Notes: generated by a model from the letters alone, not told the origin. Positions 53,294 through 62,054 are shown, counted from the stretch's first letter. The stretch: DNA of 64,000 nt from Bradyrhizobium archetypum (GCF_013114835.1 NZ_JAAVLW010000004.1:372001-436000); one strand, 5' to 3'. Translations and numbers: made by a program.

Positions 53294-53809
53294 TTATTTC
53301 TTGCGGAAACGATCCAGCCGGACCACTTCGGCGCCGTCGCTCGTCTTCGCCGGCTCGTCCTTGCTTTCCGCGGCAGGCTCCGCCGCCGCGACGGGTAGGG
53401 CGGACGGGGTCGGAACAGCCGGCAGCTTCGCGCCCGGCGCCTCTGCGGCGCCTTCCGACGGCTCGAATTGCAGGCCGAACTGCACCGAGGGGTCAAGGAA
53501 GCTCTTTATCGCCGCGAACGGCACCACCAGCCGCTCGGGGATGCCGCCGAACGACAGGCCGACTTCGAAACGATCCTCCGTCACCACCAGGTCCCAGAAC
53601 TGGTGCTGCAGGATAATCGTCATCTCTTCCGGATATTGCGCCAAGAGCCGCGGCGACAGCTTTACGCCGTCGGCGGTGGACAGGAAGGTGATGAAAAAAT
53701 GATGCTCACCGGGCAGGCCGTGTTCGGCGGCGTCCGCCAGCACGCGGCGCAGCACCCCGCGCAGCGCGTCGCGCGCCAGCACGTCATAACGGATGTGATC
53801 GGTCGCCAT
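53294..53809 (-). CDS. sspB: SspB-alpha ClpXP adaptor
   Basis: 171 residues from the ATG at 53809, chosen because [24 protein letters not shown] is the usual alpha-SspB N-terminus. The tag-binding beta-sandwich ([41 protein letters not shown]) is followed by an Ala/Pro/Glu-rich linker and a C-terminal basic tail [10 protein letters not shown], which in SspB contacts ClpX. It delivers ssrA-tagged proteins to the ClpXP protease. It lies about 140 bp downstream of ssrA, on the same strand. Confidence 0.93.
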   Translation of the reverse strand: MATDHIRYDVLARDALRGVLRRVLADAAEHGLPGEHHFFITFLSTADGVKLSPRLLAQYPEEMTIILQHQFWDLVVTEDRFEVGLSFGGIPERLVVPFAAIKSFLDPSVQFGLQFEPSEGAAEAPGAKLPAVPTPSALPVAAAEPAAESKDEPAKTSDGAEVVRLDRFRKK

Positions 53810-53943
53810 GGTCGTCCTGTTACGTTGGATGGCCGCCGGTCTCCCGACTCGCCCCTTTGCCCTCATGCTACCCCGGCGGGGGCCGCAGGTCAGCAGGCGC
53901 GACGGAACGAATTTGCGGCAGCGCGGCTCCGTCGGCCGGAAAT

Positions 53944-53983
53944 GAAAAAGAATAAGTGGAGGCTTCTGTTGCCAGGTGCCTCC
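53944..53983 (-). terminator. terminator at the 3' end of ssrA
   Basis: GGAGGC (53983-53978) pairs with GCCTCC (53963-53958) on the minus strand, followed by ACTTATTCTTTTTC, a good T-rich run. The loop holds CTGGCAACAG, which can form a small inner hairpin. Confidence 0.75.
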
Positions 53984-54272
53984 GGACCCCGCCTAGCGGA
54001 GCTTAACCCGCTAGGACTTTAGATTGGTCTTTCAAACTGCGTTACGCAGCCTGAGCAACCGGAGCATAGTTGTCGTTTGCAACTATTGCATAGCCCGATA
54101 ACGGCGGAACAATACCGGGAAAAAACACGTCCTTTACGCCCTCGTCGATCCTGGTTCGCCCCCGCCGAAACCCACCCGGGGAGGATGGGCTTGGGTGGAG
54201 GCGCCGGGTACTGCCCCCGGGTCCGAATGGTTTATTGCGACGGTCATTTATTTCCATAGCCGGCGAACCGGC
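53950..54272 (-). ncRNA. ssrA: two-piece (circularly permuted) tmRNA
   Basis: tmRNA rescues stalled ribosomes and adds a degradation tag. Reading the minus strand, the acceptor piece comes first. Its T arm CCGGG-GGCAGTA-CCCGG (54220-54204) leads to the 3' acceptor CGCCTCC, discriminator A and CC (54203-54194). A roughly 30 nt spacer follows. Then the coding piece starts GGGGGCG (54163-54157), which pairs with that 3' acceptor, and continues AACCAGGATCGACGAGG. The tag frame (54080-54042) encodes ANDNYAPVAQAA and stop, the form found in bradyrhizobia. A TATATT box lies at 54284-54279. Ends are approximate. The CCA is not fully encoded. Confidence 0.93.
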
Positions 54273-54289
54273 ATCCCCAATATAGGATG

Positions 54290-54684
54290 CAAGGCCGGAG
54301 AAAAACAGAGCCTGAAGGCCTGAACGGCAGGGGAACACGGCCCCGAGCTTTCGGTTTGCGCTCGCCGAGTTGCGGTTTCGCCACGGACTCGACCGCTCCC
54401 GAAGTGCAGGACGCCCCCTCGGATCGGCCCGCCTGAACGAGTTTTGGCGCGCCGATGCGGATCGCAACGCCGACGGTCCGGATGCAAGAGAAGTTGCCGC
54501 TCTGCAATCGCAAGGTTGCAATCGGCTGCCCCGGGGTGGCTCTTAAGGCGTCATTTGCCGTTCGACCCAAAAGCGTTTTTGGTTTTGCTGGCGTTGTCCG
54601 ACGAAAGTCGCTAGCAAGTTTCCGGGACAAGCTTCCAGGTTATCCAAACAAGCGGGCGTAGCCGCCTTTGGGGGAGGAGTATCG
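54290..54684. other. spacer between ssrA and tctB, no gene seen
   Basis: About 395 bp with only short frames that look like noise. The right end carries a good GGGGGAGGAG ribosome-binding site for tctB (54671-54680). The left end carries the ssrA promoter (TATATT). Nothing else recognisable. Confidence 0.6.
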
Positions 54685-55185
54685 ATGAACGCGACGCCGG
54701 GCCAAGCGCCGGTCAAATCTATTATGCCGAAGTGGGTTCGGAATCCGCAGGACTTCGTCGGCGGAATAGCCATGATGGGGATCGCCGTGTTCGCCCTGTG
54801 GGCGTCGAGCGACCTGCAGGGCATGCGCGGCTTTTCGTTTGGCGCTGGTACGGCGCCACGGATGTTCGCAACCCTGCTGCTGGGACTCGGCGCCGCCATC
54901 ACCGCCGTCGGCGTTCTCACCGAAGGCCAGCACCTTGCCAAATATCACTGGCGGGGTCCGTTGTTCGTAACGCTCTCGATCGTGTCGTTTGCCCTTACGA
55001 TCCGTTCAATGGGCATGATCTTCTCAGCCCTGACGAGCTTCCTGATCGCGGCATGCGGATCGCCGGAGACGCGATGGATGGAAACGGTCATCGTCGGCGT
55101 CTGCCTGACGGCGTTTTGCGCCCTGCTGTTTCCCTATGCACTCGGCCTGCCTCTGCAGCTCCTGCCGACTTTCATGATCCGGTGA
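54685..55185 (+). CDS. tctB: TctB subunit of tripartite tricarboxylate transporter
   Basis: 166 residues, four hydrophobic segments, the small membrane subunit. The pattern FVGGIAMMGIAVFALWASSDLQGMRGFSFGAGTAPRMFATLLLGLGAAI fits TctB/DUF1468 proteins. The ATG follows a strong GGAGGAG site. It is 7 bp upstream of tctA and forms the membrane part of the transporter with it. Confidence 0.93.
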   Translation: MNATPGQAPVKSIMPKWVRNPQDFVGGIAMMGIAVFALWASSDLQGMRGFSFGAGTAPRMFATLLLGLGAAITAVGVLTEGQHLAKYHWRGPLFVTLSIVSFALTIRSMGMIFSALTSFLIAACGSPETRWMETVIVGVCLTAFCALLFPYALGLPLQLLPTFMIR

Positions 55186-55192
55186 GGACGAG

Positions 55193-56758
55193 ATGGGTGA
55201 TATTTTCTCAAATCTTTCACTCGGCTTCGGCGTCGTTTTCCAGTTCGTGCAGTGGACGCCCGCATTCCTCGGCGGGACTTCCATTCCGATTCCTGTCAAC
55301 ATTCTGCTCTGCCTGATCGGTGCGCTGGTCGGCACCCTGGTCGGCGTGCTGCCGGGCATCGGCACCATCGCCACCGTGGCGATGCTGCTTCCGATCACCT
55401 TCGGCCTGCCGCCGGTGGGCGCCCTGATCATGCTGGCCGGCATCTATTACGGTGCGCAGTATGGCGGCTCGACCACGTCGATCCTGGTCAACATTCCCGG
55501 CGAGGCCGGATCCGTAGTCACCGCGCTCGACGGTTTCCAGATGGCCAAACAGGGCCGCGCCGGCCCGGCGCTGGCCATCGCGGCGATCGGATCGTTCTTT
55601 GCCGGCTGTGTTGCGACAGTGCTTATTGCCATTCTGGGCGCGCCGCTCACCAAGCTCGCCTTGGCGTTCGGGCCTGCCGAGTATTTCTCGCTAATGGTGC
55701 TCGGCCTGATCTTCGCCGTCGTGCTCGCCAAGGGTTCGGTGCTCAAGGCGATCGCGATGATCGTGTTGGGTCTGCTGCTCTCGATGGTGGGCTCCGACAT
55801 CGAAACCGGCGCCTCGCGCATGGCCTTCAACATTCCCGAGCTGGCTGACGGTCTCGGTTTCGCCACGCTGGCGATGGGCCTGTTCGGTTTTGCGGAGATC
55901 ATCCGTAATCTCGATGCCGGTGGCGAAAGCGATCGTCAATTGGTTCAGCAAAAGGTCTCGGGCCTGATGCCAACCGCAAGGGATCTCAGGGATTCGGCGC
56001 CTGCGGTCGGGCGCGGCACCGTGCTCGGATCGATCCTGGGCATTCTGCCAGGTGGCGGCGCCGTCATTGCGTCGTTCGCGGCCTATACGCTCGAGAAGAA
56101 GATCTCGAAAACGCCGCAGAAGTTCGGCCGCGGCGCGATCCAGGGTGTTGCGGCGCCCGAAAGCGCCAACAACGCCGCTGCGCAGACCTCGTTCATCCCG
56201 CTATTGACGCTCGGCATTCCGCCGAACGCGGTGATGGCGCTGATGGTCGGTGCGATGACCATTCACGGCATCGTGCCGGGTCCTCAGGTGATGCAGAAGC
56301 AGCCCGACCTGGTCTGGGGCATGATCGCGTCGATGTGGGTCGGCAACCTGATGCTGCTCGTCATCAACCTGCCGCTGGTCGGCATCTGGGTGCGGCTCTT
56401 GCGGGTACCGTATCGCCTGATGTTCCCGTCGATCGTGATCTTCTGCTCCATCGGCATCTACTCGGTGAACAACGCGCCGACCGATGTCATCATTGCAGGC
56501 GTATTCGGGTTGGTCGGCTATTGGCTGATCAAGCACGATTTCGAGCCGGCGCCCCTGCTGCTGGGCATGGTGCTCGGACCGCTGATGGAGGAGAACCTGC
56601 GGCGGGCGCTTCTGATCTCGCGCGGCGATTGGTCGGTGTTCCTGACGCGTCCGTTGTCGGCGGTGTTGATGGCGATTGCCGCTGGACTGCTGGTCCTGAC
56701 GGTACTGCCAACGCTTCGCAAGAAGCGCGACGAGGTATTCGTCGAATCCGAGAACTGA
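55193..56758 (+). CDS. tctA: TctA large membrane subunit of tripartite tricarboxylate transporter
   Basis: 521 residues, about 12 hydrophobic segments. The conserved TctA motifs are visible: GVLPGIGTIATVAMLLPITF near the start, YYGAQYGGSTTSILVNIPGE, GGGAVIASFAAYTLEKK and the GRGAIQGVAAPESANNAAAQTSFIPLLTLGIPPNAVMALMVGAM region. It moves citrate or other carboxylates with Na+ or H+, using the binding protein encoded downstream. Confidence 0.95.
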   Translation: MGDIFSNLSLGFGVVFQFVQWTPAFLGGTSIPIPVNILLCLIGALVGTLVGVLPGIGTIATVAMLLPITFGLPPVGALIMLAGIYYGAQYGGSTTSILVNIPGEAGSVVTALDGFQMAKQGRAGPALAIAAIGSFFAGCVATVLIAILGAPLTKLALAFGPAEYFSLMVLGLIFAVVLAKGSVLKAIAMIVLGLLLSMVGSDIETGASRMAFNIPELADGLGFATLAMGLFGFAEIIRNLDAGGESDRQLVQQKVSGLMPTARDLRDSAPAVGRGTVLGSILGILPGGGAVIASFAAYTLEKKISKTPQKFGRGAIQGVAAPESANNAAAQTSFIPLLTLGIPPNAVMALMVGAMTIHGIVPGPQVMQKQPDLVWGMIASMWVGNLMLLVINLPLVGIWVRLLRVPYRLMFPSIVIFCSIGIYSVNNAPTDVIIAGVFGLVGYWLIKHDFEPAPLLLGMVLGPLMEENLRRALLISRGDWSVFLTRPLSAVLMAIAAGLLVLTVLPTLRKKRDEVFVESEN

Positions 56759-56817
56759 CCTGCGGCGGTGCGCCGCAGGTTGAAGTCTGGTCGACTTCGC
56801 GTGAACTGATAGAGATG

Positions 56818-56850
56818 CAAATGCCGGCTTGGGAGAGCCGGCATTTGTTT
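56818..56850 (+). terminator. 12-bp perfect hairpin between tctA and tctC
   Basis: CAAATGCCGGCT (56818-56829), loop TGGGAG, then AGCCGGCATTTG (56836-56847) and TTTAAGG. A shorter inverted repeat, TGCGGCG-GTG-CGCCGCA, lies at 56761-56777 right after the tctA stop. The hairpin lies 23 bp before the tctC ATG and could cut or stabilise the mRNA so that the binding protein is made in larger amounts. Confidence 0.65.
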
Positions 56851-56870
56851 AAGGGCTGAAGGATTTCAAC

Positions 56871-57854
56871 ATGAACTGGTATGGACGCTCCCTTGCGGGC
56901 GGGTGTCTGGCTGCGATTGCCGGGCTCGCATTGCTCTCTGCGCCGGCGCAGGCTCAGACCTATCCGACGCGCAACATCACCATGATCGTGCCGTTTGCGG
57001 CAGGCGGACCGACCGACGTCATCGCGCGGATCGTCACCGGCCACATGGCGCAGACGCTCGGTCAAACCATCATCATCGAAAACGTGGTCGGCGCCGGCGG
57101 CACTACCGCCACCACCCGCGCCGCGCGAGCCGCCAATGACGGCTATACGCTGATCACGGGGCATATGGGCACGCATGCCGCTTCCGTGCCGCTTTATCCC
57201 AAGCTCGCCTATCATCCGGAAAAGGATTTCGAGCCGGTCGGGCTGCTTGCCGGCACGCCGATCCTGATCCTGGCGCGCAAGGACCTGCCGCCAAAGGACC
57301 TCAAGGAATTCATCGCCTACGTCAAGGCGAACGAGACCAAGGTCAATGCGGCCCATGCCGGCGTCGGCTCGGTCTCCAACGTCTCGTGCGAACTCTTGAA
57401 TTCGGTGCTCGGCGTGAAGCCGATCGGCGTTCCCTTCAACGGCACGGGTCCGGCGATGAACGCGCTGGTGGCCGGTCAGGTCGATTACATGTGCGACCAG
57501 ATCGTCAATGCCGTGCCGCAGATCAACGGCGGCACCATCAAGGCCTATGCCGTGGCGACGGCCGAGCGTAACCCGTCGCTGCCCGATGTTCCCACCACCA
57601 CCGAGGCCGGGTTGCCGGCTTTCCAGGCCCAGGCCTGGAACGCGATCTTTGCGCCGAAGGGAACGCCGCCGGATGTCGTCGCCAAATTGAATGCCGCGGT
57701 GATCAAGGCATTGGACGACGAGGCCGTGCGCAAGCGCCTGCTCGAACTTGGCAGCGTCATTCCGGCGTCGGCGGACCGGACGCCGGCCGCGCTGGGAACC
57801 CTGGTGAAGAACGAAATCGCCAAGTGGACGCCGGTGCTCAAGCCAGTCAATTGA
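56871..57854 (+). CDS. tctC: TctC/Bug-family periplasmic substrate-binding protein
   Basis: 327 residues with signal peptide MNWYGRSLAGGCLAAIAGLALLSAPAQA. Bug-family pattern: YPTRNITMIVPFAAGGPTDVIARIV, IIIENVVGAGGTTATTRAARAANDGYTLITG and VPTTTEAGLPAFQAQAWNAIFAPKGTP. It captures a carboxylate in the periplasm and feeds TctA/TctB. The operon order is tctB-tctA-tctC, with a hairpin before tctC. The particular substrate is unknown. Confidence 0.95.
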   Translation: MNWYGRSLAGGCLAAIAGLALLSAPAQAQTYPTRNITMIVPFAAGGPTDVIARIVTGHMAQTLGQTIIIENVVGAGGTTATTRAARAANDGYTLITGHMGTHAASVPLYPKLAYHPEKDFEPVGLLAGTPILILARKDLPPKDLKEFIAYVKANETKVNAAHAGVGSVSNVSCELLNSVLGVKPIGVPFNGTGPAMNALVAGQVDYMCDQIVNAVPQINGGTIKAYAVATAERNPSLPDVPTTTEAGLPAFQAQAWNAIFAPKGTPPDVVAKLNAAVIKALDDEAVRKRLLELGSVIPASADRTPAALGTLVKNEIAKWTPVLKPVN

Positions 57855-57879
57855 TCTCTGATTAATCAGCGAATAGGCG

Positions 57880-57914
57880 AGGGGCGGGACGCGGGTTCCG
57901 CCCCTTGTCGTTTG
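57880..57914 (+). terminator. terminator after tctC
   Basis: AGGGGCGG (57880-57887) pairs perfectly with CCGCCCCT (57898-57905), followed by TGTCGTTTG. It lies 25 bp past the stop. Confidence 0.72.
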
Positions 57915-58027
57915 TCCCGGTGATGATCATTTTTCCGGGTATAATCGGTGTTTGACGCCGAATCGGCGTGTCGATCGGCAGTCCCGGCCGCTAAATTCGC
58001 CGTCCCGAAAGGCCCGAAGCACCAGCC

Positions 58028-58822
58028 ATGAACCAGTATCACGACCTCCTTGAACGGATCCTCAGCGACGGCGCGGAGAAGCACGACCGCACCGGCACCG
58101 GCACGCTGTCGATCTTCGGCCATCAGATGCGGTTCAACCTGTCGGCCGGCTTTCCGATGCTGACCACCAAGCGGTTGCCGCTGAAGGCGATCGTGCACGA
58201 GCTGCTGTGGTTCCTGGCCGGCGATACCAACATCAAATATCTCAGGGACAACGGCGTTTCGATCTGGGATGAATGGGCCGACGCCAACGGCGATCTGGGC
58301 CCGGTCTACGGATCGCAGTGGCGCTCCTGGCCGGCGCCGGACGGGCGCAGCATCGACCAGATTTCCAACGTCATCGACATGATCAGGCGGAACCCGGATT
58401 CGCGACGGCTGATTGTCACTGCGTGGAATCCGGCCGACGTCGACAAGATGGCGCTGCCGCCCTGTCACTGCCTGTTCCAGTTCTACGTCGCCAACGGCAA
58501 GCTCTCCTGCCAGCTTTATCAGCGCTCCGCCGACGTGTTCCTCGGCGTGCCCTTCAACATCGCGTCCTATTCGCTGCTGACCATGATGGTCGCGCAGGTG
58601 ACAGGATTGAAGGCGGGCGATTTCGTGCATTCGCTCGGCGATGCGCATTTGTACTCCAACCATCTCGAACAGGCGCGGCTGCAACTGACGCGGCCGCCGC
58701 GGCCATTGCCGGTCATGAAGATCAATCCCGACGTCAAGGACATCTTCGCTTTCCGCTACGAGGATTTCGCGCTCGAGGGCTACGATCCGCACCCGCATAT
58801 CAAGGCCGAAGTCGCGGTATGA
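58028..58822 (+). CDS. thyA: thymidylate synthase ThyA
   Basis: 264 residues, the normal length. It methylates dUMP to dTMP using methylene-tetrahydrofolate, which leaves dihydrofolate. The catalytic Cys146 lies in [12 protein letters not shown]; the phosphate-binding Arg residues lie in [17 protein letters not shown] and [16 protein letters not shown]; and the dUMP-binding Asn and Asp lie in [15 protein letters not shown]. It is followed by a GNAT gene and folA, which regenerates tetrahydrofolate. Confidence 0.98.
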   Translation: MNQYHDLLERILSDGAEKHDRTGTGTLSIFGHQMRFNLSAGFPMLTTKRLPLKAIVHELLWFLAGDTNIKYLRDNGVSIWDEWADANGDLGPVYGSQWRSWPAPDGRSIDQISNVIDMIRRNPDSRRLIVTAWNPADVDKMALPPCHCLFQFYVANGKLSCQLYQRSADVFLGVPFNIASYSLLTMMVAQVTGLKAGDFVHSLGDAHLYSNHLEQARLQLTRPPRPLPVMKINPDVKDIFAFRYEDFALEGYDPHPHIKAEVAV

Positions 58823-58841
58823 TTAGCGGTGTGAGCATCTG

Positions 58842-59327
58842 ATGTCCCTTCTGATCCGCCGCGCGCGGCCGGGCGAAGCGGGGCTTGTGCTGTCCTTCGT
58901 TCGCGAGCTCGCCGAATACGAAAAGCTGCTTCACGAAATGGAGGCGACCGAGGCCGGTATCGCCGCGGCCCTGTTCGGCGCCACCCCGCGCTTGTTCTGC
59001 GACATCGCCGAGTGGGAGGGCGAGCCGGCCGGCTTCGCGGTCTGGTTCGTCAATTTCTCGACCTTCAGCGGCCGCTCCGGAATTTATCTGGAAGATCTGT
59101 TCGTCCGCCCGGCGCTGCGGGGCAAGGGAATCGGCAAGGCGCTATTGGTGCATCTCGCCAGGGAATGCGTGGCCAACGGCTGGTCGCGGTTGCAATGGGC
59201 CGTGCTCGACTGGAACACGCCGTCGATCGCATTCTACAAATCGCTCGGCGCCGAGCTGATGGACCAATGGACGATCTGCCGGGTCGGCGGTCCGGCGCTT
59301 AAGGCGCTGGCACAGGGCGCACGGTGA
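58842..59327 (+). CDS. GNAT family N-acetyltransferase
   Basis: 161 residues. The acetyl-CoA motif is VRPALRGKGIGKALLVHLARECVANG (R/Q-x-x-G-x-G/A form), with the upstream strand GIYLEDLFV and the later WAVLDWNTPSIAFYKSLGAE, as in the diamine/arylamine-type GNATs. It is placed between thyA (19 bp gap) and folA (4 bp overlap), so it is in the operon; the substrate is unknown. Confidence 0.92.
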   Translation: MSLLIRRARPGEAGLVLSFVRELAEYEKLLHEMEATEAGIAAALFGATPRLFCDIAEWEGEPAGFAVWFVNFSTFSGRSGIYLEDLFVRPALRGKGIGKALLVHLARECVANGWSRLQWAVLDWNTPSIAFYKSLGAELMDQWTICRVGGPALKALAQGAR

Positions 59328-59833
59328 TGGAAATCGTTCTCATCGTCGCGGTCGCGGAGAACGGCGTGATCGGAGCAGGCGGCGCCATCCCGTGGCGGCT
59401 GAAATCCGACATGGCGCGCTTCAAGGCGCTGACATTGGGCAAGCCCGTGGTGATGGGGCGCAAGACCTTCGTCTCGATCGGCCGGCCGCTCCAGGGGCGG
59501 ACCAATATCGTCGTCACCCGCGACGCCGGCTTTCGCGCCGACGGTGTGGTGGTTACCCATTCCTTCACTGATGCAAGGGCGATCGCCATCGGTGACGCGC
59601 TGCGACGTTTCGCCACTGAGATTGCCGTGATCGGCGGTGCGGAAATCTACGCGCAGTGGATGAACAGCGCCGATCGCCTGGAGATTACCGAGGTGCATGC
59701 CCGGCCCGACGGTGACACGCAATTCCCGGCAATCGATTTGGCCGCCTGGGAAGAGCTGGCGCGCCTGCGGAATCCGGCCGGTCCTGACGACAGTGCTGAT
59801 TTTTCCTATGTGACATATCGTCGGCGCAAATAG
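59324..59833 (+). CDS. folA: dihydrofolate reductase FolA
   Basis: 169 residues. Start GTG at 59324 (overlapping the GNAT stop by 4 bp) or ATG at 59327. The family pattern VAVAENGVIGAGGAIPWRLKSDMARFKALTLGKPVVMGRKTFVSIGRPLQGRTNIVVTRD is intact, including the Trp-Arg and the Asp of the active site (PWRLKSDM), and IAVIGGAEIYAQWM. It reduces dihydrofolate, the by-product of ThyA, back to tetrahydrofolate; the operon therefore closes the thymidylate cycle. Confidence 0.96.
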   Translation: MMEIVLIVAVAENGVIGAGGAIPWRLKSDMARFKALTLGKPVVMGRKTFVSIGRPLQGRTNIVVTRDAGFRADGVVVTHSFTDARAIAIGDALRRFATEIAVIGGAEIYAQWMNSADRLEITEVHARPDGDTQFPAIDLAAWEELARLRNPAGPDDSADFSYVTYRRRK

Positions 59834-59920
59834 CCCCAACGGTCGCGTTAACCTCGCCAACCAATGTTTGCATTGACAATTATGGCCTCAAGCATAGCTG
59901 CTTCGAGAGGTAAGCTTGCG

Positions 59921-59949
59921 TTGTAAGGGACCTAGCGGTCCCCTATAAA
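59921..59949 (+). promoter_or_regulatory. sigma-70 type promoter of hflKC with a palindrome in the spacer
   Basis: -35 TTGTAA (59921-59926), spacer of exactly 17 bp, -10 TATAAA (59944-59949). The spacer holds the perfect inverted repeat GGGACC-TAGC-GGTCCC (59927-59942). A hairpin (GAGGC-TGA-GCCTC inside GGGCGGA/TCCGCCC) follows in the leader, then GAGGAGA before the ATG at 60022. Confidence 0.65.
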
Positions 59950-60021
59950 GCCGGGCGGATATGCGAGGCTGAGCCTCCGCCCGACAGGCGCGGACCCGGG
60001 TCCCCGCAGAGGAGAGTTTAT

Positions 60022-61158
60022 ATGCCGTGGAAGAATCAAGGCGGGGGACCATGGGGCCAGGGTCCCAAGGGACCGTGGGGTGGCGGACCGCAATCGGCCG
60101 GGCCAAGGCCGCCGGATCTTGAGGATCTCCTGCGGCGCGGCCAGGACAAGCTGCAGCAGCTTCTGCCGGGCGGTCATTTCAGCGGCATGGGTATCGCGCT
60201 GGTCCTGGCCGGCGCACTGGTGATCTGGGGATTGTCCGGATTCTTCCGCGTGCAGTCGGAAGAACTCGGCGCCGTGCTGCGCTTCGGCAAGCACGTGCGC
60301 ACGGTGGATCCCGGCCTGAACTATCATCTGCCCTATCCGATCGAAACCGTGCAACTGGCGAAGGCGCTGCGCGTGTCCACGATCTCGATCGGCATGACGC
60401 TGATCGACGATCCGGCGCGGCGGGGCCGCACCATGCGCGACGTGCCGGAAGAGAGCCTGATGCTGACCGGCGACGAAAACATCGTCGACGTCGACTTCAC
60501 CGTGCTGTGGCGGATCAAGCCGAACGGCACCGGCGATTTTCTCTTCAACATCCAGAATCCCGAAGGCACCGTGAAGGCGGTGGCCGAAAGCGCGATGCGC
60601 GAGGTGATCGGGCGTTCGCAGATCCAGCCCATTCTTACCGGCGCTCGCAACACGACCGAGCAGGCCGTTCACGAACTGATGCAGAAGACGCTGGATAATT
60701 ACGGCTCCGGCGTCCAGATCACGCAGGTGCAGATGCAGAAGGTCGATCCGCCCGCACAGGTGATCGACGCGTTCCGCGACGTGCAGGCCGCGCGCGCCGA
60801 TTTCGAGCGGCTGCAGAACGAGGCGCAGACCTATGCCAATCGCGTCGTCCCCGACGCGCGCGGCCGCGCCGCGCAGATCCTGCAGGTCGCGGAAGGCTAC
60901 AAGGAACAGGCGGTCGCCGAAGCCAAGGGCCAAAGCGCGCGCTTCACAAAAGTATACGAGGAATACAACAAGGCCAAAGACGTGACGCGGCAGCGAATTT
61001 ATCTGGAGACTATGGAGCGGATTCTCGGCGGGTCCGAGAAGCTGGTCTATGACGGCGGCAACTCGGCACAGAGCATCGTGCCGTACCTGCCGCTCAGTGA
61101 GTTGACGCCGCGCCGTCCGCCGACGGCCAGTCAGCAGCAGAGCGGAGGCACACGATGA
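60022..61158 (+). CDS. hflK: HflK, FtsH-modulating SPFH protein
   Basis: 378 residues. A Gly/Pro-rich N-terminus (WKNQGGGPWGQGPKGPWGGG) comes before one membrane helix near residues 58-76, then the SPFH (band 7) domain: GAVLRFGKHVRTVDPGLNYHLPYPIETV and VDVDFTVLWRIKPNGTGDFLFNIQNPEGTVKAVAESAMREVIGR. It forms a complex with HflC around the FtsH protease at the inner membrane. A 4 bp overlap couples it to hflC. Confidence 0.96.
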   Translation: MPWKNQGGGPWGQGPKGPWGGGPQSAGPRPPDLEDLLRRGQDKLQQLLPGGHFSGMGIALVLAGALVIWGLSGFFRVQSEELGAVLRFGKHVRTVDPGLNYHLPYPIETVQLAKALRVSTISIGMTLIDDPARRGRTMRDVPEESLMLTGDENIVDVDFTVLWRIKPNGTGDFLFNIQNPEGTVKAVAESAMREVIGRSQIQPILTGARNTTEQAVHELMQKTLDNYGSGVQITQVQMQKVDPPAQVIDAFRDVQAARADFERLQNEAQTYANRVVPDARGRAAQILQVAEGYKEQAVAEAKGQSARFTKVYEEYNKAKDVTRQRIYLETMERILGGSEKLVYDGGNSAQSIVPYLPLSELTPRRPPTASQQQSGGTR

Positions 61159-62054
61159 GGTCTCCGGTTGCAGGTATTATCACCCTGATCCTGCTGTTCG
61201 TCGTGGTGATCGTGGGCTACAGCTCGATCTTCACGGTGTCGCAGACCGAACAGGCGCTCGTGGTCCGGCTCGGCCGGCCGGTTGACGTCATCTCCGAGCC
61301 GGGCCTGAACTTCAAGGCGCCGTTCATCGACACCGTCATCAGCATCGACAAGCGCATCCTCGATCTGGAAAATCCGTCGCAGGAAGTCATCGCTTCCGAC
61401 CAGAAGCGGCTCGTCGTCGACGCCTTCGCGCGCTACCGGATCAAGAACCCGCTGCGCTTCTATCAGAGCATCGGCTCGATCCAGGCCGCCAACATCCAGC
61501 TCACCACGCTGTTGAACGCGGCGCTGCGCCGCGTGCTGGGCGAGGTCACCTTCATCACTGTGGTGCGCGACGAACGCGAGGGCCTGATGACGCGGATCCG
61601 CAACCAGCTCGACCGGGAGGCCGATCAGTATGGCATCCAGGTGGTCGACGTGCGTATCCGCCGCGCCGATCTGCCGGAGGCCAACAGCCAGGCGGTCTAT
61701 CAGCGCATGCAGACGGAACGTCAGCGCGAGGCCGCGGAGTTCCGTGCGCAAGGCGGCCAGAAGGCGCAGGAGATCCGCTCCAAGGCCGACCGCGAGGCGA
61801 CCGTCATCGTAGCCGAAGCCAATTCGACTGCCGAGCAGACGCGCGGCGCGGGTGATGCCGAGCGAAACCGCCTGTTCGCCGAGGCTTATGGCCGCGATCC
61901 TGATTTCTTTGCCTTCTATCGCTCGATGTCGGCCTACGAGACCGGGCTTCGCGCCAACGATACCCGTTTCCTGCTGCGGCCTGATTCCGAATTCTTCCGC
62001 TTCTTTGCCAATCCGTCCGGCCAGCCGCCGGCGGCGCCGGCGCCGAAGCAGTAA
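61155..62054 (+). CDS. hflC: HflC, FtsH-modulating SPFH protein
   Basis: 299 residues: one N-terminal helix (ITLILLFVVVIVGYSSIFTV), then the SPFH domain (QTEQALVVRLGRPVDVISEPGLNFKAPFIDTVISIDKRILDLE), the coiled-coil DREADQYGIQVVDVRIRRADLPEANSQAVYQRMQTERQREAAEFRAQGGQKAQEIR and a Pro/Ala tail. It pairs with HflK. Confidence 0.96.
   Translation: MRSPVAGIITLILLFVVVIVGYSSIFTVSQTEQALVVRLGRPVDVISEPGLNFKAPFIDTVISIDKRILDLENPSQEVIASDQKRLVVDAFARYRIKNPLRFYQSIGSIQAANIQLTTLLNAALRRVLGEVTFITVVRDEREGLMTRIRNQLDREADQYGIQVVDVRIRRADLPEANSQAVYQRMQTERQREAAEFRAQGGQKAQEIRSKADREATVIVAEANSTAEQTRGAGDAERNRLFAEAYGRDPDFFAFYRSMSAYETGLRANDTRFLLRPDSEFFRFFANPSGQPPAAPAPKQ

Noticed and set aside
54042..54521. Protein frame ending ANDNYAPVAQAA
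   Set aside because: This is the tmRNA tag frame read as if it were a longer protein; the upstream part is RNA structure.
57934..58022. Riboswitch or leader RNA before thyA
   Set aside because: No conserved aptamer pattern could be recognised in the short leader.
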